Positions 56,098 to 64,000 of a DNA stretch of 64,000 bases are shown piece by piece. Within the stretch, counting starts at the first letter, position 1. Each line of letters starts with the position of its first letter. The notes under the pieces were generated by a model. It searched no databases and had not been told where the DNA came from. It was given only the letters and a program-made list of their open reading frames with translations. Source of the DNA: Pseudomonas cedrina subsp. cedrina (GTDB lineage: Bacteria > Pseudomonadota > Gammaproteobacteria > Pseudomonadales > Pseudomonadaceae); contig NZ_MNPW01000002.1 in assembly GCF_001983175.1 (NCBI RefSeq), forward strand, positions 434,001-498,000, read 5' to 3'. The position numbers were made by a program, and so were the translations under genes.

Positions 56098-57309
56098 CTA
56101 CTGGCGATAGGACTTGAGGAAGTTGCCGATGCGACCGATGGCCATCTCCAGGTCATCCACGCGCGGCAGCGTCACCACGCGGAAGTGATCCGGCCACGGC
56201 CAGTTGAACGCAGTGCCTTGCACCACCAGCAGCTTTTCCGACAGCAACAGGTCGAGCACGAACTTTTCGTCGTTCAGGATCGGGCATACCTTGGGATCGA
56301 TCCGCGGGAACGCGTACAGCGCGCCCATGGGTTTCACGCAGCTTACGCCCGGGATTGCGTTGAGCAGTTCCCAGGTGCGGTTGCGCTGCTCGAGCAGGCG
56401 GCCCTGGGGCAGGACCAGGTCATTAATGCTCTGGTAGCCGCCCAGGGCGGTCTGGATGGCGTGCTGGCTTGGCACGTTGGCACACAGGCGCATGTTGGCC
56501 AGCATGTCGATGCCTTCGATGTAGCTCTGGGCGTTGTGCTTGGGCCCGGAGATGGCGATCCAGCCGGAGCGGAAACCCGCCACGCGGTAAGATTTGGACA
56601 GGCCGTTGAACGTCAGGCACAGCAGGTCCGGCGCCAGGGATGCGGTGCAGATGTGCACGGCATCGTCGTAGAGGATCTTGTCGTAGATCTCATCGGAGAA
56701 CACCACCAGGTTGTGCTGGCGCGCCAGTTCCAGCATGCCCAGCAGCACTTCCTTTGAATACACGGCACCGGTCGGGTTGTTCGGGTTGATGATCACCAGG
56801 GCCTTGGTGTTCGGGGTGATCTTGGCCTTGATGTCGGCCAGGTCCGGGAACCAGTCGGCGCCTTCATCGCACAGGTAGTGCACCGGGTGACCGCCGGCCA
56901 GTGTGACGGCGGCGGTCCACAGCGGATAATCCGGCGCCGGCACCAGCACTTCATCGCCATTGTTGAGCAGGGCCTGCATGGACATCACGATCAGCTCGGA
57001 CACGCCATTGCCCAGGTAGATGTCTTCGATGCCGACACCTTCGACCTGCTTTTGCTGGTAGTACTGCATCACCGCCTTGCGCGCGCTGAACAGGCCCTTC
57101 GAATCGCTGTAGCCCTGGGCGGTGGGCAGGTTGCGGATCACGTCCTGGAGGATTTCGTCCGGCGCTTCGAAACCAAAAGGCGCCGGGTTGCCAATGTTCA
57201 GCTTGAGGATGCGATGGCCTTCCTCTTCCAGGCGTTTGGCGTGCTTGAGCACTGGGCCGCGAATGTCGTAGCAGACGTTGGCGAGCTTGTTCGATTTGCT
57301 GACCTGCAT
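56098..57309 (-). CDS. alaA: Pyridoxal phosphate-dependent aminotransferase (AlaA-like)
   Basis: The 403-aa class I aminotransferase is closely patterned on glutamate-pyruvate transaminase AlaA. It has NIGNPAPFGFEAPDEI and the NPNNPTGAVYS loop. The PLP lysine is in FNGLSKSYRVAGFRSGW, and the phosphate-binding Arg is in that same segment. It would interconvert pyruvate plus glutamate and alanine plus 2-oxoglutarate. ATG 57309 (MQVSKSNK) fits the family; the frame continues 45 codons upstream without resemblance. It is divergent from msrB, with 201 bp between. Confidence 0.9.
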   Translation of the reverse strand: MQVSKSNKLANVCYDIRGPVLKHAKRLEEEGHRILKLNIGNPAPFGFEAPDEILQDVIRNLPTAQGYSDSKGLFSARKAVMQYYQQKQVEGVGIEDIYLGNGVSELIVMSMQALLNNGDEVLVPAPDYPLWTAAVTLAGGHPVHYLCDEGADWFPDLADIKAKITPNTKALVIINPNNPTGAVYSKEVLLGMLELARQHNLVVFSDEIYDKILYDDAVHICTASLAPDLLCLTFNGLSKSYRVAGFRSGWIAISGPKHNAQSYIEGIDMLANMRLCANVPSQHAIQTALGGYQSINDLVLPQGRLLEQRNRTWELLNAIPGVSCVKPMGALYAFPRIDPKVCPILNDEKFVLDLLLSEKLLVVQGTAFNWPWPDHFRVVTLPRVDDLEMAIGRIGNFLKSYRQ

Positions 57310-57510
57310 GGCGATGTGATCCTGAAAATGAACGATCCAGACGGTGTGGGCACTACCGTACTGTGAATCCGCCGGGGCCGCCCCCATAAATACGTTTGAA
57401 TGCCGGTAGCGCGGGTGCCAGACTGGCGTTTTGAAGAGGCGCAATCATACGTGCCGCCTGATCCACGGAAAAGATACAGATCAGGGTTTTTCAGTTGCCG
57501 AGGTGTACCG

Positions 57511-57903
57511 ATGGAAAAGTTGCAGAAAACCGTTGAAGAATGGAAGACGATGCTCGACCCGGAACAGTACAACGTGTGCCGTCTCAAGGGCACCGAGCGA
57601 CCGTTCAGCGGCAAGTACAACGCCACCAAAACGGAGGGCGTTTACCATTGCATTTGCTGCAACGAGCCACTGTTCGATTCCCGTGCCAAGTTTGATTCCG
57701 GCTGCGGCTGGCCCAGCTTTTATGAGCCGATCGCCGACAGCGCAATGATCGAGATCCGTGATGTCAGCCACGGCATGATCCGCACCGAAGTCACTTGCGC
57801 CAAATGCGACGCGCACCTGGGTCATGTGTTCCCGGACGGTCCGCCGCCGACGGGCCTGCGTTATTGCATCAACTCGGTGTGCCTGGACTTCGTCCCGCGC
57901 TAG
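57511..57903 (+). CDS. msrB: Peptide methionine-R-sulfoxide reductase MsrB
   Basis: MsrB repairs the R form of methionine sulfoxide in proteins. The 130-aa protein has the zinc cysteines Cys47/Cys50 (CICC) and Cys96/Cys99 (CAKC), the substrate pocket SGCGWPSF, and the catalytic Cys119 in [16 protein letters not shown] 57511 (MEKLQKT) has GAGG upstream. It is followed by glutathione peroxidase after 140 bp, as in PA2827-PA2826. Confidence 0.96.
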   Translation: MEKLQKTVEEWKTMLDPEQYNVCRLKGTERPFSGKYNATKTEGVYHCICCNEPLFDSRAKFDSGCGWPSFYEPIADSAMIEIRDVSHGMIRTEVTCAKCDAHLGHVFPDGPPPTGLRYCINSVCLDFVPR

Positions 57904-57927
57904 TTATAAGGCTGTAAACCGATCGAA

Positions 57928-57955
57928 AATGTGGGAGCGGGCTCCCACATTGATA
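57928..57955. repeat. Minimal REP half palindrome
   Basis: aatgtgggagcgggctcccacatt is a short self-complementary piece made of the tips of two REP arms. It looks like a REPIN that lost its interior. Confidence 0.55.
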
Positions 57956-58043
57956 TCGCGCCATCATCGCGGTCAATTAAATTGTACTCAATCGAGTTGG
58001 CTACTATGTTTCTCCCTCTTTAATCCCTTATCGAGCCACTGCC

Positions 58044-58529
58044 ATGAGCGACAACCTGCTGAGCATCCCTTGCACTACCATCAAAGGTGAGCAAAAGACC
58101 TTGGCCGATTTCGCCGGCAAGGCCATCCTGGTGGTCAATACCGCCAGCAAATGTGGCTTCACCCCGCAGTACAAGGGCCTGGAGCAACTCTGGCAGCAGT
58201 ACAAGGACCAGGGCCTGGTGGTGCTGGGTTTTCCGTGCAATCAGTTCGGCAAGCAAGAGCCGGGTAACGAGGGGGCGATTTCCGAATTCTGCGAGTTGAA
58301 CTTTGGTGTCAGCTTCCCGCTGTTCAAGAAGGTCGACGTGAATGGTGGTGCTGCCCACCCGTTGTTCGTACAGCTGAAAAAGCAAGCGCCGGGCCTGCTG
58401 GGTACCAAGGGGATCAAGTGGAATTTCACCAAGTTCCTCATTGGCCGCGATGGTCAGGTGGTCAAGCGCTTTGCCCCGACCACCAAGCCGCAGGACCTCA
58501 CCCAGGAGATCGAAGCCCTGCTCAAATGA
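58044..58529 (+). CDS. Glutathione peroxidase family protein
   Basis: The 161-aa cytoplasmic thiol peroxidase has the catalytic Cys37 in NTASKCGFTPQYKGL (Cys instead of selenocysteine). The Gln of GLEQLW and the FPCNQFGKQEPG and WNFTKFLI motifs are also present. Many bacterial members use thioredoxin rather than glutathione. It corresponds to PA2826. In P. aeruginosa the regulator gene ospR lies next to it, but here the sagS-like gene follows convergently after 9 bp. Confidence 0.94.
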   Translation: MSDNLLSIPCTTIKGEQKTLADFAGKAILVVNTASKCGFTPQYKGLEQLWQQYKDQGLVVLGFPCNQFGKQEPGNEGAISEFCELNFGVSFPLFKKVDVNGGAAHPLFVQLKKQAPGLLGTKGIKWNFTKFLIGRDGQVVKRFAPTTKPQDLTQEIEALLK

Positions 58530-58538
58530 GCCGGCAGG

Positions 58539-60848
<2,310 letters not shown>

Positions 60849-61011
60849 CGAGTGTTGAACCACTTCACGTTTCCCTTCGCCCGGCAAGCATAGCTGAACA
60901 TCCACACGCTCTGGCTTGCCCGGCATGAATCATTTTTTACGCAGCCTTGTGCGGTCTGCCGCAGGGTTGCCAATACGCCATCTTTTGCAAGAACTTGCCA
61001 GAGGAATAATC

Positions 61012-61902
61012 GTGGATTCTCGATTGAGTGCCTTTCTTGAGCGCGCCGATGCAGTGCTCACCCGCCTGGAGCCGTGGTTGCCCGCGCCCCGTCAAGCCAT
61101 CGATTGGAACCAGTGCCTGGCTGCCCGCTGGCAACGTGAAGGGCGCAATGGTTTCCTGCTACCGCTGGACGTGAGCCTGGACATGCGCCTGTCCGACCTG
61201 ATCGGTGTCGACAAGCAACGTGAAACCCTGGCGCGCAACACCCAGCAATTCATCGATGGCCTACCCGCCAACCATGCGCTGCTATGGGGGTCGCGCGGCA
61301 CCGGCAAATCCTCCATGGTGCGCGCCTTGCTGGCGCAGCACGCCAAGGCCGGCTTGCGCCTGATCGAAATCGAGCGTGACCACCTGGCCGATCTGCCGCG
61401 GGTGGTCGAGCAACTGCTCAAGCTGCCGCAGCGTTTTATCCTGTTCTGCGACGACCTGTCATTCGAGGCCGGCGAAGGCGATTACCGCGTGCTCAAGAGC
61501 GTGCTCGACGGCTCCCTCGAACAGGCCCCGGAAAACGTGCTGCTGTATGCCACTTCCAACCGCCGTCACCTGGTGCCGGAAAACCAGAGCGACAATGACA
61601 ACTGGAAGCGCGTGGATGGCGAGTTGCACCCCAGCGAAGCAGTGGAAGACAAGATCGCCCTGTCCGACCGTTTTGGCTTGTGGCTGTCGTTCTACCCGTT
61701 TACCCAGGAGCATTTCCTGGACGTGGTGGAGCACTGGATCGGCGAACTGGCGAACAAGGCCGGCCTGCAGTGGCAGCGCGACGACGCCCTCGACATCCTT
61801 GCCGTGCGCTGGGCGACCGGACGCGGCAACCGCAACGGCCGTTGCGCATACCAATTCGCCCGTTACTGGGTGGGCCTCAAATTGCTGGAGCGTCAACCAT
61901 GA
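61012..61902 (+). CDS. DUF815 family AAA+ ATPase
   Basis: The 296-aa cytoplasmic ATPase has Walker A GSRGTGKSS near residue 95 and a Walker B region FILFCDDLSFEAGEGDYR. Sensor-like ATSNRRHLVPE and the C-terminal GRGNRNGRCAYQFARYW are typical of DUF815. Its cellular role is unknown. The start is GTG 61012, preceded by GAGGA at 6 nt. Its stop overlaps the start of the next gene (ATGA), so it is coupled to the methionine-sulfoxide reductase. Confidence 0.86.
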   Translation: MDSRLSAFLERADAVLTRLEPWLPAPRQAIDWNQCLAARWQREGRNGFLLPLDVSLDMRLSDLIGVDKQRETLARNTQQFIDGLPANHALLWGSRGTGKSSMVRALLAQHAKAGLRLIEIERDHLADLPRVVEQLLKLPQRFILFCDDLSFEAGEGDYRVLKSVLDGSLEQAPENVLLYATSNRRHLVPENQSDNDNWKRVDGELHPSEAVEDKIALSDRFGLWLSFYPFTQEHFLDVVEHWIGELANKAGLQWQRDDALDILAVRWATGRGNRNGRCAYQFARYWVGLKLLERQP

Positions 61903-62381
61903 TCGACCTGCAAACCGCCGGTACTGGCCTGCAAGGCTATGGCATGCTCTGCGCACAGTTGGAATCGCTGCTGGCCGATGAGCGGGATTTCATCGCCAAC
62001 AGTGCGCAGTTTTCGGCGTTCCTGTTCAACCAACTCGACGACTTGAACTGGGCCGGCTTTTACCTCAACCGTAACGAAGAGTTGGTGCTCGGACCGTTCC
62101 AGGGCCAGATCGCCTGTGTGCGCATTCCCTTCGGCCGCGGGGTATGCGGTGCGGCGGCGGCGTCACGGCAAACCCAGCGGGTGGAGGATGTGCATGAATT
62201 TCCCGGACATATCGCCTGCGACAGTGCGTCGAACAGCGAGTTGGTGGTGCCATTGGTCAAGGACGGCAAACTGATTGGCGTGCTTGACCTCGACAGCCCG
62301 TCGCTGGGGCGGTTTACTCTTGAGGATCAGGCCGGTATTGAACAGCTGGCGGCGATTTTCCTGCGTTTGACTGATTGCTGA
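61899..62381 (+). CDS. Free methionine-R-sulfoxide reductase (GAF domain)
   Basis: The 160-aa single GAF domain matches fRMsr (YebR/MsrC-like), which reduces free methionine-R-sulfoxide. The motif order LNWAGFYL, GPFQGQIACVRIPFGRGVCGAAAASRQTQ and HIACDSASNSELVVPL supplies the three family cysteines. It overlaps the DUF815 gene by 4 bp. With msrB nearby, it forms part of a methionine-repair neighbourhood. Confidence 0.9.
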   Translation: MIDLQTAGTGLQGYGMLCAQLESLLADERDFIANSAQFSAFLFNQLDDLNWAGFYLNRNEELVLGPFQGQIACVRIPFGRGVCGAAAASRQTQRVEDVHEFPGHIACDSASNSELVVPLVKDGKLIGVLDLDSPSLGRFTLEDQAGIEQLAAIFLRLTDC

Positions 62382-62404
62382 AGCACGGATATCCACACCC
62401 CTGT

Positions 62405-62547
62405 AGTGAGCGGGCTTGCCCCGCGCTGGGTGGCGAAGCCGCCCCAATCGGAACACCGCATTCTGTCTGAAGGATCGCGGTGAATGGTTTTGGGGCGGCT
62501 TCGCCACCCAGCGCGGGCGGTGCGACGATTCGACAAGCCCGCTCACT
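62405..62547. repeat. Composite inverted repeat
   Basis: Outer arms agtgagcgggcttg (62405-62418) and caagcccgctcact (62534-62547) enclose longer inner arms, cccgcgctgggtggcgaagc... (62420-62446) and its perfect mirror (62491-62517). This is a different, larger palindrome from the standard REPINs. Its right end touches the stop codon of the next gene. Confidence 0.85.
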
Positions 62548-64000
62548 ACTGTGAATCCAACTTGTGAAGCTGCACTCGCAATAACCTCTCCAGTTCCAGC
62601 ATGAGCTTCTCCAGGCACTTCACACCTGCTTCAACCAGCAGCCAGTCATCTCCCCGAGCGCACGCCTGTTCAACCGCTTCACACTGCCCGGCAAGCGGCG
62701 TCGCCTGGACGATACGCGCCGCGCCCTTGATCTTGTGCGCCTGCTCGACAATCTCCTGAAGCGGGGCATGGGCTTCAAGCAGGGCTGTCAGTTCATGGCG
62801 ATCATGTTGACTGCTGCTCAACAACTCCTCCAGCAAACGCCGGCTCAATTGCGGATCGCCGCCGGTCAGGGCCTCGAAGTTGCCGAGGTCCAGGTTCAGA
62901 TCGGTGGGTTGAGGGCTGATCTGCGCCAATTGCCGCTCCAGTGCCGTAAGGCTGATGGGTTTGAACAGGCAATCGTTCATGCCCGCTTCAGCGCAGCGTT
63001 GCTTCTCTTCAGGCTGGGCGTTGGCGGTAAAACCCAGGATCACGCAGGGCGCCAGTTGCTCACGCTGTTCGTACTCGCGGATCGAGCGGCTCAGCTCGTA
63101 GCCGTTCATGATGGGCATGTTGCAGTCGGCGATGATCAGGTCGAAACGTTCCTGGCGCCAGGCCTGGAAACCCGCGGCGCCGTTCTGGGCGGCGGTGTAC
63201 TGGTGTCCCAGGTAAGCCAGTTGCTGGCACATCAGCAAGCGGTTCGCGGGATGATCATCCACCACCAGTACATTGAGCACCGGTGCGGTCGCGGGCGCCG
63301 AGGGTGTGTGTTCCACCCGTAGCTGTTCCGGCTGCAAGCGCGTCATGTTCAGGTTGACGTGCACCTGGGTGCCGACCATGGGCACGCTGCTCAGGCTCAG
63401 TTGCCCGCCCATCATCGCGCACAGGCTGCGGCAGATCACCAGCCCCAGGCCGGCGCCGCTCCTGGCCAGTTGCCCGGAATTGTCGGCCTGGGCAAAGGGT
63501 TCGAACAGGCGCAATTGATCATCTCGGCTGATGCCTATCCCGGTGTCCTCGACCACCAGTTTCATCTCGACCTGCTGCGCCTGCTCGGTGGGCAATACCT
63601 CCACCTTGATCTTCACCTGGCCGCGCTCGGTGAACTTGATGGCGTTGCTGACCAGGTTCGACAGCACCTGCTTGAAGCGCAGGGGGTCGACCAGCACTTC
63701 GGTGTCGTCCAGGTTGGGCTTGAACTCAAGGGACAGGCTGAGGGTTTTCTGGCGTGCCAGGCCGTCGAAGACACGCACTACCGACTCGATGACTTCCCGC
63801 AGGTTGACGCGCTCCGGTGCCAGGCTCAGGCGCCCGGATTCGATGCGTGCGATGTCCAGGATATCGCCAATCAGTTCCAGCAGGTCCTTGGCCGAGTTGT
63901 ACGCCACTTCGATGGCCGGGCGGTCGAGATGGCCCTGGTCGGCGCGCTTGAGGGTCAGTTCGAGCATGCCGATCACCGCGTTCATCGGCGTGCGGATTTC
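62546..64000 (-). CDS. Hybrid sensor histidine kinase with receiver and HPt domains, 5' part missing
   Basis: The gene starts beyond the right end of the window; 484 codons are visible. They begin inside the HisKA motif (EIRTPMNAVIGMLEL, with the phospho-His just outside). A HATPase_c domain (NAIKFT, DTGIGIS, GAGLGLVI) follows. A receiver domain comes next, with phospho-Asp in IADCNMPIMNGYEL (codon 63125-63127). A C-terminal HPt domain contains HKIKGAARIV (His codon 62735-62737). This is a BvgS/EvgS-type phosphorelay. The sensor domain and partner are unknown. It is convergent with the fRMsr gene. Confidence 0.92.
   Translation of the reverse strand, partial: EIRTPMNAVIGMLELTLKRADQGHLDRPAIEVAYNSAKDLLELIGDILDIARIESGRLSLAPERVNLREVIESVVRVFDGLARQKTLSLSLEFKPNLDDTEVLVDPLRFKQVLSNLVSNAIKFTERGQVKIKVEVLPTEQAQQVEMKLVVEDTGIGISRDDQLRLFEPFAQADNSGQLARSGAGLGLVICRSLCAMMGGQLSLSSVPMVGTQVHVNLNMTRLQPEQLRVEHTPSAPATAPVLNVLVVDDHPANRLLMCQQLAYLGHQYTAAQNGAAGFQAWRQERFDLIIADCNMPIMNGYELSRSIREYEQREQLAPCVILGFTANAQPEEKQRCAEAGMNDCLFKPISLTALERQLAQISPQPTDLNLDLGNFEALTGGDPQLSRRLLEELLSSSQHDRHELTALLEAHAPLQEIVEQAHKIKGAARIVQATPLAGQCEAVEQACARGDDWLLVEAGVKCLEKLMLELERLLRVQLHKLDSQ

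Overview
The window looks like about 64 kb of chromosome from a fluorescent Pseudomonas of the P. fluorescens group. The evidence is high GC, oprI, an EF-P with Arg32 next to earP, kdp, ohr/ohrR, cysB, class I plus class II DAHP synthases, a sagS-like kinase, and many Pseudomonas-type REP/REPIN palindromes. No tRNA, rRNA, CRISPR array, insertion sequence, integrase or phage gene was seen. Gene-order comparisons with P. aeruginosa PAO1 are from memory.

Layout. 1-4989: end of the potassium-pump operon (kdpB 3' part, kdpC, kdpD, kdpE), with a REPIN between kdpC and kdpD. 5114-8623: patatin-like protein, lipoprotein, CHAD protein, thioesterase and a small membrane protein. 8840-14000: an accessory island with a 1569-aa Rhs polymorphic toxin, its probable immunity gene and a 14-codon leader overlapping the toxin start. 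14158-18738: chemoreceptor, tatD, mltF2-like lytic transglycosylase, DoxX. 18988-23896: a small unknown gene, a three-gene ABC-2/GldG-like export operon whose ATPase has a degenerate P-loop, and a divergent coiled-coil gene. 24010-25850: greB, then a tandem array of a 181-bp unit, each unit carrying a REPIN-like palindrome. 25892-31539: YbbA/YbbP-like ABC pair divergent from tesA, an L,D-transpeptidase and oprI.

31540-46361: a gene-poor stretch, GNAT, class I DAHP synthase, PilZ, thioredoxin-like, PanE-like, 5'-nucleotidase, Usp, cysB, a Gre-like factor, earP-efp, an esterase, ohr-ohrR, two LysR regulators, a TSUP transporter and a DUF1127 protein. 46407-53002: YcaQ-like protein, class II DAHP synthase, spermidine-synthase-like protein, enoyl-CoA hydratase and a DEAD-box helicase with a long leader. 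53206-64000: DODA-type dioxygenase, tpm, htpX, alaA-like aminotransferase, msrB, glutathione peroxidase, a sagS-like hybrid kinase, a DUF815 AAA+ ATPase, free-methionine-R-sulfoxide reductase, and a second hybrid kinase with an HPt domain that runs off the window.

Most of the window is core housekeeping and stress physiology: potassium homeostasis, envelope, cysteine and aromatic biosynthesis, peroxide and methionine-sulfoxide repair. The most unusual items are the 181-bp REPIN array, the Rhs locus with its AT-rich replaceable tip and leader ORF, and the ABC/GldG operon with a degenerate Walker A.
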